Below, piece after piece: positions 18,429 through 26,654 of a DNA stretch of 64,000 nt. The stretch lies in contig NZ_CP022098.1 in NCBI RefSeq assembly GCF_002305875.1, forward strand, positions 8,122,001 to 8,186,000. The letters are read 5' to 3'. The translations under genes were made by a program, and so were the position numbers. The DNA comes from Cystobacter fuscus. GTDB lineage: Bacteria > Myxococcota > Myxococcia > Myxococcales > Myxococcaceae. The notes under the pieces are model-generated. The model was given only the letters and a program-made list of their open reading frames with translations, made no database searches and was not told the origin of the DNA. Numbering within the stretch: position 1 is the first letter of the stretch; every line of letters begins with the position of its first letter.

Positions 18429-18716
18429 ATGCCAGGGTGTGCGCGGTGTGGAGGCCGGCTGGACATCGTGGGCACACAGGTGGGGCGGCGCGAGACGTGC
18501 CCCCACTGTGGCGCGGCGCTGCGCAACTGCCGCAACTGCCGCCACTTCGACGAGGCGGCGGCCAAGCAGTGCAAGGAGCCCTTCGCCGAGGTGCCCTCGG
18601 ACAAGGACATCATCAACTTCTGCGATCTCTTCCAGATGGGCGAGGGCGGACGGCCCGACGCGGACCGGAGGGAAGCGCTCCTGAGCGCCGCGGAGGCGCT
18701 CTTCAAGAAGCGCTGA
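18429..18716 (+). CDS. Small zinc-ribbon protein
   Basis: The 95-residue protein has three CxxC-type pairs: CARCGGR near the N-terminus, CPHCGA, and CRNCRHFDEAAAKQCKEP. They should bind one or two zinc ions. The remainder, PSDKDIINFCDLFQMGEG, is a pattern often seen at the end of small bacterial zinc-ribbon proteins of unknown role. GAGGTGAGGC precedes ATG at 18429. It follows the small membrane protein by 35 bases on the same strand and may share its transcript. Confidence 0.75.
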   Translation: MPGCARCGGRLDIVGTQVGRRETCPHCGAALRNCRNCRHFDEAAAKQCKEPFAEVPSDKDIINFCDLFQMGEGGRPDADRREALLSAAEALFKKR

Positions 18717-18719
18717 GGC

Positions 18720-19490
18720 TCACTTCCGGGGGGACGCGCTCCGGCGCACCTGGATGAGTTCCGCCACGATGGAGACGGCGATCTCCGCGGGAGTCAGCGC
18801 GCCGATGGGCAGGCCCATGGGCGAGCGGAGGCGCTCCAGTGCCGCCGCCTCCACGCCGGCTGCCTCCAGCCGCATCCGGAAGCGCTCCGCCTTGCGCCGG
18901 CTCCCGATGACGCCCACGTAGGCCGAGGGCTTGGGCAGCAGGGCCTCCAGCACCGCCTGGTCCAGGGGGTGATCGTGCGTGGTGACGCAGAAGCAGTCCC
19001 GGGCGTCGGAGCTCAGGGCGCGCGCGTGGTCGGCGGGATCCTTCAGGAGCACCTCGCACCCCGGGAAGCGCTCGGACGAGGCCCACTCGGGCCGGGCGTC
19101 CACCACGGTGACGCGGAAGTCCACGTGGAGGGCGAGCGCCGCCACCTCCCGAGCCACGTGCCCGGCCCCGAAAAGGGTGAGGCGCATGGGGGCCTCGTGC
19201 TTCTCGAGGAACACCTTCATCCGGCCGCCACAGCACATGCCCAGCTCGTGGGTGAGGTGGGTCTCGAGAGTGCGGGTGCGCTCGGGGGCCGAGAAGAGCT
19301 GGCGAGCGGCCTCGATGATTTGGAACTCGATGGCGCCGCCGCCCACGGTGCCGCGCAGCGAACCATCCTCGAGCACCACCATCTTCGAGCCCGGCTTCTG
19401 GGGCGTACTGCCGGCGCTCTCGATGACCGTGGCGAGCACGAAGGCGCGGCCTTCGGCGATGAGGGTGGCGATCTCCGCGTAGAGGGTCAT
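18720..19490 (-). CDS. XdhC/CoxI family protein
   Basis: XdhC proteins bind sulfurated molybdenum cofactor and help load it into xanthine-dehydrogenase-type enzymes. The 256-residue product has the N-terminal XdhC_CoxI domain (ATVIESAGSTPQKPGSKMVV, GTVGGGAIE, the Cys-Cys-Gly-Gly in GMCCGGRMKVFLE) and the C-terminal Rossmann half (TLFGAGHVAREVA, VVDARPEW, YVGVIGSRRKA, SPMGLPIGA). No molybdenum hydroxylase gene is in the window, so its client is elsewhere. It converges on the zinc-ribbon gene with almost no gap. Confidence 0.93.
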   Translation of the reverse strand: MTLYAEIATLIAEGRAFVLATVIESAGSTPQKPGSKMVVLEDGSLRGTVGGGAIEFQIIEAARQLFSAPERTRTLETHLTHELGMCCGGRMKVFLEKHEAPMRLTLFGAGHVAREVAALALHVDFRVTVVDARPEWASSERFPGCEVLLKDPADHARALSSDARDCFCVTTHDHPLDQAVLEALLPKPSAYVGVIGSRRKAERFRMRLEAAGVEAAALERLRSPMGLPIGALTPAEIAVSIVAELIQVRRSASPRK

Positions 19491-19610
19491 CCGAGGGTCC
19501 GCAATCTACCTCACCCCCCGGGCCCGGACACGCCCCGCGGTACGCCAGGGTGACGAGGAAGAAAGCCGCACGACATCTCCCCGTAAGAAGAGGGGTCTAG
19601 GGTAGTGGCC

Positions 19611-20618
19611 ATGTTCACGACCTCGCTTCTGCTGACCACGTTCCTGGGCGCCGCGCCCGCGACCACCACCCCTGCCCCGCCCCCGCCAGCGACCCGGAAG
19701 GTCGTGACGTTCGAGGGCACGTGTGACGCATCCGGCGCGGTGGAGCTCAAGGGAGGCCTGTTCCTCGTGGGGGACGACGAGAACAACGTGCTGCGCGTCT
19801 ACGACGGCAACACCGGAGGCCCTCCGGTGCAGACCTTCGACCTGTCCCCCGCGCTGGGGCTTCCCGCGGGGAAGAAGCAGGCGCCCGAGACGGACATCGA
19901 GGCGGCGACGCCCCTGCCGCCCCTCTCCTTCTGGATGACGTCCCATGGGCGCAAGAGTTCCGGGAAGCTGGACACCAACCGCTTCCGCTTCTTCGCCACC
20001 CGCACCTCCGAGGACGGCAAGGACGTACGGCTCGAGGGCAAGCCGTACACGCGCCTGCTGGACGAGCTGCTCGCCGCGCCCCAGCTCGCGCCGTTCGGCC
20101 TCGTTCCGGCGTCCCAGAAAGCACCCAAGGAGGAAGGAGGGCTCAACATCGAGGGCCTGACGGTGATGGAGGATGGGAAGTCCTTCCTGATCGGCTTCCG
20201 CAATCCCCGGCCCCAGGGCAAGGCGCTCGCCGTCACGCTGCTCAACCCGCTGGAATTGCTCCAGGGCAAGCCCGCGCGGCTGGGCCCCGCGCTGTTGCTG
20301 GACCTGGGAGGACAAGGCATCCGCTCCATGTCGCGGTGGAGGGGCCGCTACCTCATCATCGGAGGCTCCGCGTCCGGCAGCGAGGGCTCGCGTCTGTTCG
20401 TCTGGGACGGGAAGGCGGAGCGGCCCACGGTCGTCACCGGCGCCGACTTCACCGGCCTCAACCCCGAGGCCTTCGTCTCGTACGAGGACAAGGACGAGAT
20501 CCTCGTGCTCAGTGATGACGGGACACACTTGATCGACGGCGTGGAGTGCAAGAGATTGAAGGATCCCGCTCCCAAGCGGTTCCGGGGAGTCTGGATCTCG
20601 CCCACTGCCACTCCGTGA
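19611..20618 (+). CDS. Secreted DUF3616 domain protein
   Basis: The ~335-residue protein has a short signal peptide (FTTSLLLTTFLGAAPA) and a Pro/Ala linker, followed by the DUF3616 start pattern FEGTCDASGAVEL...LFLVGDDENNVLRVY and later NIEGLTV, FLIGFRNPRP and LNPEAFVSYEDKDEILVLSDDG. The repeated short Asp-rich strands suggest a beta-propeller that may bind calcium (inference). ATG at 19611 is chosen (TAGGG 8 bases upstream); GTG at 19605 is possible. Enzymatic function is unknown. Confidence 0.75.
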   Translation: MFTTSLLLTTFLGAAPATTTPAPPPPATRKVVTFEGTCDASGAVELKGGLFLVGDDENNVLRVYDGNTGGPPVQTFDLSPALGLPAGKKQAPETDIEAATPLPPLSFWMTSHGRKSSGKLDTNRFRFFATRTSEDGKDVRLEGKPYTRLLDELLAAPQLAPFGLVPASQKAPKEEGGLNIEGLTVMEDGKSFLIGFRNPRPQGKALAVTLLNPLELLQGKPARLGPALLLDLGGQGIRSMSRWRGRYLIIGGSASGSEGSRLFVWDGKAERPTVVTGADFTGLNPEAFVSYEDKDEILVLSDDGTHLIDGVECKRLKDPAPKRFRGVWISPTATP

Positions 20619-20846
20619 CAGGCTTTGCTTCCTGCCCGTCCGGTGTCACATGCCCGCGGCGTGGGCCTTGACAAGCACGACGGTGTGAGCGCTGAAGCCC
20701 GCGAGCCGCGCCGGAGCAGGAAGCTTGGAGGTGCTTGGAACACGCTGGGGGTTGACCCATGATGCACCACGATCATGGCGGGCTCAGGCCGTCAGGCGGT
20801 CGTTCAGCCCCGAGAAGAACCCCTTCCCGCTCAACGGAGACCTGAA

Positions 20847-21602
20847 ATGCTCTGGCTCGTTTTGAACCTGACGCTGGCACAAACCGTCGTACTACCCGAG
20901 GCGAAATCCACCGCCCTGCGACTGCCCAGGAAAGTGGTGGCGCAGGCCACCCGACATGCGGCCCAGGTGAAACAGTTCGCGCGCCACCCCACGGACGAAG
21001 CGCTGTGTCAGGTGTTGCAGCAGTCGGAAGCGCTGGAGCAGGCCCTGCTGCCTCCGCTGGCCGCGAGCATGGAAAAGACCGCCAGCGCTCCGGCCAGATG
21101 GGACAAGGATGCCGCCGCGCTGAACCGAGCACTCCCCGGAATCTTCTTCGAGCGAGGAATGGACGTCCTGGTGCACGGAGTGGACGCCGCGGCCCTCGCC
21201 GCCAAGGCGCCGGTTGGCATGCCGACGGCGGAGGCACTCCGCCTCACGGGGAAGCTGCTGCCACCAGGTCTACCCGCCTACTTCGAACCCCAATCGGACC
21301 TCACGGGCTGTACCAACCCAGCCCAGCTTCTTGCTCCCCTCCAGGAACTGGACAAGGTGTGGAGCCAGACGGCCCCGTGCATGAAGACCGCTCTGACGCC
21401 CCGGCTGAAGAAAGCCGTGCAGGACGTCACCGGGACCACCTGCTTCTGTGGGAGCCAGCAGGAGACCCAGACGGCGGTGGAGGAGCTGTCCAAACGGCTC
21501 GCGGGTTGGGACGAACTGGATGGACCCGCCGCCGCGGAGCGCCTGCGGGCGACACTCCAGCAGGGCAAGGGGCGCTTCTCCTGCACGACGCAGGATTACT
21601 GA
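20847..21602 (+). CDS. Secreted hypothetical protein, convergent with the LysM-peptidase gene
   Basis: The 251-residue protein has a short signal peptide (MLWLVLNLTLAQT). It is mostly helical with about seven cysteines (SDLTGCTNP, TAPCMKTA, TTCFCGSQQ, FSCTTQD) likely to form disulphides. ATG at 20847 has GGAG seven bases upstream. Its stop overlaps the 3' end of the opposite-strand LysM/M15 gene by seven bases. A periplasmic protein next to a wall-degrading effector could be its immunity partner, but opposite strands argue against a simple pair. No family is recognised. Confidence 0.55.
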   Translation: MLWLVLNLTLAQTVVLPEAKSTALRLPRKVVAQATRHAAQVKQFARHPTDEALCQVLQQSEALEQALLPPLAASMEKTASAPARWDKDAAALNRALPGIFFERGMDVLVHGVDAAALAAKAPVGMPTAEALRLTGKLLPPGLPAYFEPQSDLTGCTNPAQLLAPLQELDKVWSQTAPCMKTALTPRLKKAVQDVTGTTCFCGSQQETQTAVEELSKRLAGWDELDGPAAAERLRATLQQGKGRFSCTTQDY

Positions 21603-24139
21603 CCCGCCGGGTTGTTCGCCACGGGCTCGGGCAGAGTGATGTCTCCGAGGATGATCTCCTCTCCCGCGTATGTGAAGGTCACGGACTGAGCGGGCGCCTC
21701 CAGATCCTGCGCCGCCACTTCGGGGGGAGGTTGATAGGGGTACTGAGGGTTGTAGGAAGCACGAACCGTGTAGCTGCCCGTCACCTGGCCTTGCCGGACA
21801 CGAAGGGAGAAACGACCTTCCAGGTCGGTATACGTCGTGGCGAGGATCTGATCCCCCTGATGCAACCGGACCCGTGTGCCCAGACGCGCAGACCCCTGTT
21901 GAAGCACCCGTCCGCGAAGGATCAGGTTCGCATCCCACCGAGGCCCTCGCGCGTCCTCGTCGGTGAGGACGAACTCCTCTTTGGCCATGGGAATGTCACC
22001 CGTATCCATGTGGATCCAGGTGGTGGTGCCCGCCGCGCTGGAGGCGTTGACCTTGCGCGGTTCGAGCCACAGCCGCCCATCGGCATGGGTGCTCCGGACG
22101 GCACCAAAGAGCTTGAGGGCATCGGTATCCCGCTGGACAGCCTCCACGACATGCCCGGGATGGCGCATGCAATAGTCCAATGCCCGACCCGTGGTGTGCC
22201 GACTGTAATCCGGTGCCCAGTAGTCACCCGACCCGCCCACGTAGGTTCCTCGTGGCTCGCGATACCGGACGGTGGCCGCGGTCACGGAGGCACCCGCCAC
22301 GTGAGCGGTGTTGTTCGCGCCCATCACACCTCCCACCTGGGTCGTGAAGCCAGACTGCTCGAACGTGGCGACGGGAGCCGAGTTGGCCAGACGCCAATGC
22401 AACCGGTTGAGGCCAAGGTAGACGCGCCGGTTGTGGGCCACGGTGCGGAAGGAGCTGTGGACATGGATGTTTCGTTCGGGAGCGATGCGCCGACGGCTGA
22501 TCTCCGCCGCATAGAAGAGCAGACGGCTGTAGCCCTGATCCGTGAGGAGGGCCGTTCCCTGCTGAAGCGGGTCATCGGAGTCGGCAACACTGTCGAGATT
22601 GAGTGAGGGAAGCTCCGAGTCCAACATGGCATAGGTCTCATCGTCGACGAGCGCGGTGATGGTGCTTCTGGCGTAGTCGGAGCCGTTCTGGGCGTTCAGG
22701 AGCTTCCGTCGGAAGAGCTGGCGATTCGCCTTGAAGCGAATGAGCGCGTCGCGCAGGGCCTGGTCGAAGCGGTCGTTGCGAAGATCCACCCATTGGGTGT
22801 CGCTGCCCCACAGAATCAGACGAATCTTCAGCTCGCGAATGTCGCGCCCCTCCAGGAGGGGGGCAGTCATCCGCAGCGCGTACCTCCCGTAGGTGTCCTT
22901 CGTCTTGGAAGCCAGGCCATAAAGAGGGTTGTCTCCCAGGAAGATGCCCTGCGACCCCAGGGGGACGAACCGGCCACGACTCCTGGTAGTAGCCTCGGCG
23001 GTGGCGAAGGACCAGTAGGCGTGATCATAAGCCGCGGAGCGCCTGACGGTGTTTTCCTGACCGCTGAGCAGCAGCGTCCGCTTGAGCAGGTCATTGCCCG
23101 CATCAGCCCCCGAAGGAGCGCTCGCCGCACCTTCGATGGGCCAACGATGAAGCGCGTCCATGTCGAGCACGGGAGTCCGCCGCAGCAACGCCTGCACCTG
23201 CGCAGGCTGGACGTTGAAGGCCCTGCGCAGGGATTCGGTACAGGCCTCCCATTGGCTGCTGTTGCTCCTGATGGCCAGGGGGAGGACGCAGAAGCGATAG
23301 GGCGTCGTTCGAACGATGTCCGCCGCGGTTTGCCCACTCGCGAGCAATCGCTCGACCGCGAAAGCGCCTCCACCAGCGGAGGTGAAGGTGACCTGCTGCG
23401 CGGTGACGGTCATCAACAAGTGTAGCCGGTGGCGCCCCTCCAGGTTCTGGAGTGCGTCGACCTGAACGCCATTGTGTCGGCTCTGGGGCGGGGAAGGGAG
23501 CACACCTCCCTGGAAGTCGTTCTGGATGAACGAGAAGCGGCCCTTCAGGGAAAGGACATAGTCGCCCGGCTCCAGGTTGAACTGGAATCGTCCCGCCCCA
23601 TCCGAAAAAGAAGAAACAAGAGGAACCTGCCCACTCAGCGTGGCATGGTCGTCGAGGTCTCCCCCCGCGCCCGCCCGGAACACATCCACCTGGATGTGAG
23701 GCAGGGGATCCCCCGCGTGCAGCACGTCATGGGAATAGGAGGCCTCGGTGAAACGCTCGGCCTGACTCCAATTCGGCGGCGAGACATTCAGGTTGAGAAC
23801 ACCTGGAACGTAGTGCCAGTGATCTACCAGGGTTCCCGTCTGGCTGATTTGCGCGGCAGGTGTCTCCGGCTGAGGGAAACGCCAGGATGGCCAGAGCAAG
23901 ACACCGACGAAGTTGGGGTTGTTCAACGGGCAGAGCGACACCCCCGTCTGGGAGTCCACTTGAGTGCTGAAGGTAGGGGGAGGAATCGCCAGGGTCTGAC
24001 CCGGACTGGCCGACGGAGTCGCGCCGGACTGCGGACACAGATCCGGGTTGGCTGCCACCAACTGGCCAAGCGTCAGATTGTTCCGCTGGGCGATCTCCGG
24101 AAGGGTCTCTCCCTGTGCGACGGTATGGGTTCCGCTCAT
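21596..24139 (-). CDS. LysM protein with M15-like zinc peptidase domain (probable cell-wall effector)
   Basis: The 847-residue protein lacks a signal peptide. Residues ~4-52 form a LysM domain (HTVAQGETLPEIAQRNNLTL...VAANP). A carboxypeptidase-regulatory-like Ig fold follows (SDGAGRFQFNLEPGDYVLSLKG), then a long helical region. The M15-like core has the zinc motif SRHTTGRALD (His648, Asp655) and WIHMD (His710), the SxHxxGxAxD...WxH pattern of D-Ala-D-Ala and L,D-peptidases. A second Ig-like domain (TYTDLEGRFSLRVRQG) ends the protein. The start overlaps the upstream small gene (ATGA). The lack of a signal peptide plus the T6SS-type partner suggest contact-dependent delivery (inference). Confidence 0.68.
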   Translation of the reverse strand: MSGTHTVAQGETLPEIAQRNNLTLGQLVAANPDLCPQSGATPSASPGQTLAIPPPTFSTQVDSQTGVSLCPLNNPNFVGVLLWPSWRFPQPETPAAQISQTGTLVDHWHYVPGVLNLNVSPPNWSQAERFTEASYSHDVLHAGDPLPHIQVDVFRAGAGGDLDDHATLSGQVPLVSSFSDGAGRFQFNLEPGDYVLSLKGRFSFIQNDFQGGVLPSPPQSRHNGVQVDALQNLEGRHRLHLLMTVTAQQVTFTSAGGGAFAVERLLASGQTAADIVRTTPYRFCVLPLAIRSNSSQWEACTESLRRAFNVQPAQVQALLRRTPVLDMDALHRWPIEGAASAPSGADAGNDLLKRTLLLSGQENTVRRSAAYDHAYWSFATAEATTRSRGRFVPLGSQGIFLGDNPLYGLASKTKDTYGRYALRMTAPLLEGRDIRELKIRLILWGSDTQWVDLRNDRFDQALRDALIRFKANRQLFRRKLLNAQNGSDYARSTITALVDDETYAMLDSELPSLNLDSVADSDDPLQQGTALLTDQGYSRLLFYAAEISRRRIAPERNIHVHSSFRTVAHNRRVYLGLNRLHWRLANSAPVATFEQSGFTTQVGGVMGANNTAHVAGASVTAATVRYREPRGTYVGGSGDYWAPDYSRHTTGRALDYCMRHPGHVVEAVQRDTDALKLFGAVRSTHADGRLWLEPRKVNASSAAGTTTWIHMDTGDIPMAKEEFVLTDEDARGPRWDANLILRGRVLQQGSARLGTRVRLHQGDQILATTYTDLEGRFSLRVRQGQVTGSYTVRASYNPQYPYQPPPEVAAQDLEAPAQSVTFTYAGEEIILGDITLPEPVANNPAGQ

Positions 24140-24462
24140 GCCCAGGATCCTCGCACCCGCACGCCCCGGGATAGGGCGAGGTCTCCCAACCGTCTCGTCT
24201 TCTCACCATTGTCCAGCGTGGAATCCTCCAGGAGCTCTCGCGCGGGACTGGCATCAAGCTCCAACCCGAAAACCATCACATACTCCATGAGCGAGGCGAC
24301 CTCCTGCTCCGTGCGAAATCCTCGCGCGTGCAATCGTTGGAGCACCTTCGAAGCAATGTCCCGAGCCTCGGGAGGCGGAATGGAGTTCATCCTGTATGGA
24401 AACGTGTCATAGAGATGCTGCACGACGCGTTGAACGAAACCCGACTTGTAGTCGAAGACCAC
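24136..24462 (-). CDS. Small T6SS-effector-associated protein
   Basis: The ~108-residue helical protein has the pattern FVQRVVQHLYDTFP...GFRTEQEVASLMEYVMVFG, which resembles the small 'RxFPxxx...GIxSExDVxxYxxLMFxxG' proteins found beside T6SS effectors in proteobacteria (recollection, not a search). GTG at 24462 is the nearest standard start, but the frame continues to a CTG at 24492 behind GGAGGGG, giving a better N-terminus (KISRTQFEKVV). It overlaps the LysM/M15 gene by four bases and is probably translated with it, perhaps as an adaptor. Confidence 0.55.
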   Translation of the reverse strand: MVFDYKSGFVQRVVQHLYDTFPYRMNSIPPPEARDIASKVLQRLHARGFRTEQEVASLMEYVMVFGLELDASPARELLEDSTLDNGEKTRRLGDLALSRGVRVRGSWA

Positions 24463-24624
24463 CTTTTCGAACTGCGTCCTGGAGATTTTCAGCTTCCCCT
24501 CCGAGCATGGCCCCGCTTCACGTTACTACCGGCTCACGGTCCACGTCATCCGAGCCACGTCCGTTGTGGTGCCCTTCATGATGCGTGTGACCCGAAATCA
24601 GGGGAAAGAGCCTCTATCTGGTTC

Positions 24625-26154
24625 ATGACCAATTCCAGCCTTCGTCCGACCAAGACCCGTTCCAGACTCCCTGACAACCGCTCCAGGTGGCTCCTGGGTG
24701 CCACGAGCGCGACGCTGCTCCTCACGAGCGCATGCACCCCGGCGAGCGGTTCGCCCGACGGGCAGGACGACACCACCGAGGCCGCCTCCAGCGCGCTGCG
24801 CACCTCCGGAGTGAGCTTCAAGACGGTGCTCGGCAACCGCTACGTGGGCGCCCAGAACAACGGCGGTGGCGCGGTCATCGCGACGGCGACGAGCGCCCAG
24901 GCGTGGGAGCAGTTCACCCTCGATGACATCAATGGTGGCTCGCTCGAGAGCGGAGACACGGTCTTCATCCTCGCGGGCACCGGGCAGTACTTCCAGGCCG
25001 CCAACGGCGGCGGCTCCTCGCTCAACGCCGCCAGCGCGAATGCCCTCGGGTGGGAGACGTTCCGCATCGTCAAGCAGAGTGGAAGCGGAGTGATCGCCAA
25101 CGGCGACATCGTCGGCCTGCAGACGGTGACGACGGGCCACTGGGTGTCCGCGGAGAATGGCGGCGGCGGCACGGTGTTCGCGTACGGCGGCGCGTTCGGC
25201 CCGTGGGAGCAGTTGGCGATCTCCGGCCTGCCCTCGGGCCCGACGACGCCGCCGCCGACGACGACGCGGACGCGCGTCGTGGGCTATCTGCCCAACTGGT
25301 ACGGCTCCTACGCGAGCTGGGTCGGCCGGGTGGACTTCGACAAGCTCACCCATGTGAACCTCGCCTTCGCCCTGGGTGACGCGAACGGGCACCTCGAGCT
25401 GGCGCCGAGCAGCGACCTCGCGACGTTCGTGAACGCCGCGCATGCCAAGGGCGTGAAGGTGTTCCCCTCGCTCTGTGGTGGCGGTGGAGACGGCCGGATC
25501 ACCCCCTTCTACCAGCCCAGCAAGGTCGATGCCTTCGTGGACCACATCATCGACTTCGTGGTGTCGAACAACATGGACGGCATCGACGTGGACGTGGAGG
25601 CGCCGGATCGCATGGGTGCCGCGTATGACACGTTCATCGCGAAGTTGATCGCCAAGGCGCGTCCTCGCGGTCTTCCCGTGACGGCCGCCGTCTCGCAGTG
25701 GATGCAGTACGGCATGTCGGACACCACGCTGCGGTCCTTCGACTTCATCACCGTCATGTCCTACGACAACGCGGGCACCTGGACGGGCGCGGGCGAGCAC
25801 TCGAGCTATGCGCAGGCCCAGACCGCGCTCGCCTTCTATACGAACAAGGGGGTGTCGAAGGACAAGATCGTGCTCGGAGTGCCCTTCTACGGCTACTGCT
25901 GGGGCAACTGTGGCGGCCAGAGCAGCACGTACGTGCTCTACAAGGACATCCTCGCGAAGTACCCGAACGCCTGGAACGCGGATTGGATCAGCGCCGACGG
26001 CGCCCAGTACTCGTACAACGGACTCGCGACCATGCGCGCGAAGACGACCCTGGGCAAGCAGTACGGCGGAATCATGATCTGGGAGCTGGCCGGAGACCAG
26101 AGCACCTCGAGCGAGCAGTCCCTGCTTCGCGCCATCCACGGCGCGCTGCAGTAG
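24625..26154 (+). CDS. GH18 chitinase lipoprotein with beta-trefoil module
   Basis: The 509-residue enzyme should cut beta-1,4-GlcNAc chains (chitin or related). Its N-terminus is basic, then hydrophobic, ending in the lipobox LLTSAC, so it is a lipoprotein, perhaps surface-exposed. Residues ~55-200 are three repeats of a fascin-like beta-trefoil (GNRYVGAQNNGGGAV...WEQFTL, TGQYFQAANGGGSS...WETFRI, TGHWVSAENGGGGTV...WEQLAI). A Pro/Thr linker leads to GH18, with the catalytic DGIDVDVE ending at Glu325, plus FDFITVMSYD and GVPFYGY. The same trefoil module occurs in the gene at 43846. It probably serves prey or fungal wall degradation (inference). Confidence 0.92.
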   Translation: MTNSSLRPTKTRSRLPDNRSRWLLGATSATLLLTSACTPASGSPDGQDDTTEAASSALRTSGVSFKTVLGNRYVGAQNNGGGAVIATATSAQAWEQFTLDDINGGSLESGDTVFILAGTGQYFQAANGGGSSLNAASANALGWETFRIVKQSGSGVIANGDIVGLQTVTTGHWVSAENGGGGTVFAYGGAFGPWEQLAISGLPSGPTTPPPTTTRTRVVGYLPNWYGSYASWVGRVDFDKLTHVNLAFALGDANGHLELAPSSDLATFVNAAHAKGVKVFPSLCGGGGDGRITPFYQPSKVDAFVDHIIDFVVSNNMDGIDVDVEAPDRMGAAYDTFIAKLIAKARPRGLPVTAAVSQWMQYGMSDTTLRSFDFITVMSYDNAGTWTGAGEHSSYAQAQTALAFYTNKGVSKDKIVLGVPFYGYCWGNCGGQSSTYVLYKDILAKYPNAWNADWISADGAQYSYNGLATMRAKTTLGKQYGGIMIWELAGDQSTSSEQSLLRAIHGALQ

Positions 26155-26191
26155 GACGTCCCCCGCCCTCCCCGGCTCCCGGATGACAACG

Positions 26192-26207
26192 AACTAAGAT
26201 CTTAGTT
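26192..26207. promoter_or_regulatory. BlaI-type operator 1
   Basis: AACTAAGATCTTAGTT is a perfect 16-bp palindrome, 49 bases before the BlaI-family repressor gene and AT-rich in a GC-rich setting. A second copy follows 23 bp further on (centre to centre). BlaI/MecI repressors bind dyads in their own promoter as dimers. The core here, ACTAAG-N2-CTTAGT, differs from the staphylococcal TACA/TGTA type. Confidence 0.75.
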
Positions 26208-26214
26208 GCCAATC

Positions 26215-26230
26215 AACTAAGGTCTTAGTA
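26215..26230. promoter_or_regulatory. BlaI-type operator 2
   Basis: AACTAAGGTCTTAGTA repeats operator 1 with the same ACTAAG...CTTAGT arms and one changed centre base. Two dyads spaced about two helical turns apart suggest cooperative repressor binding over the promoter. Its end is 25 bases from the repressor's ATG. Confidence 0.75.
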
Positions 26231-26255
26231 GTTTACGGTCCTGGAGGTCGGGACC

Positions 26256-26654
26256 ATGTCCAAGTCATCGCAGAACGAAGCTCCCAGGCCGCTCACGCCC
26301 GTGGAGCTGGAGCTGATGCAGCTCGTCTGGCGCAAGGACGAGGTGAGCGTGGCGGACGTGCTCGAGGCACTGCCTCCGGAGAGGAAGCTGGCCTACACCT
26401 CGGTGTCCACGGTGCTGCGCATCCTCGAGCAGAAGGGGGTGCTGCGCAGCCGGAAGGTGGGCCGGGGACACCTGTACTCGGCGGTGCTGCCGCGCGAGGC
26501 CTACGAGCTTCAGAGCGTGCGCCACCTGGTGGAGACGGTGTTCGACGGCACGCCCTCCGCGCTGGTGGAGCGCCTGGTCGAGGCCGTCCCGCTCTCCCCC
26601 GAGGAGGTGGAGCAGATCCGCAAGCTGCTCGCCAAGAAGGACCCGCGATCATGA
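26256..26654 (+). CDS. BlaI/MecI/CopY-family repressor
   Basis: The 132-residue winged-helix DNA-binding protein has PVELELMQLVWRKDEVSVADVLEAL, the recognition region LAYTSVSTVLRILEQKGVLRSRKVGRGHLYSAVL, and a C-terminal dimer part (HLVETVFDGTPSALVERLVE). In BlaI/MecI systems an M56 membrane protease, once triggered, causes repressor cleavage and derepression. Its stop overlaps the start of such an M56 gene (ATGA), and two matching palindromes precede it, so autoregulation is very likely. Confidence 0.93.
   Translation: MSKSSQNEAPRPLTPVELELMQLVWRKDEVSVADVLEALPPERKLAYTSVSTVLRILEQKGVLRSRKVGRGHLYSAVLPREAYELQSVRHLVETVFDGTPSALVERLVEAVPLSPEEVEQIRKLLAKKDPRS

Noticed and set aside
20669-20700. TTGACA-like box before the 20847 gene
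   Set aside because: No acceptable -10 element at 16-18 bases; probably chance.
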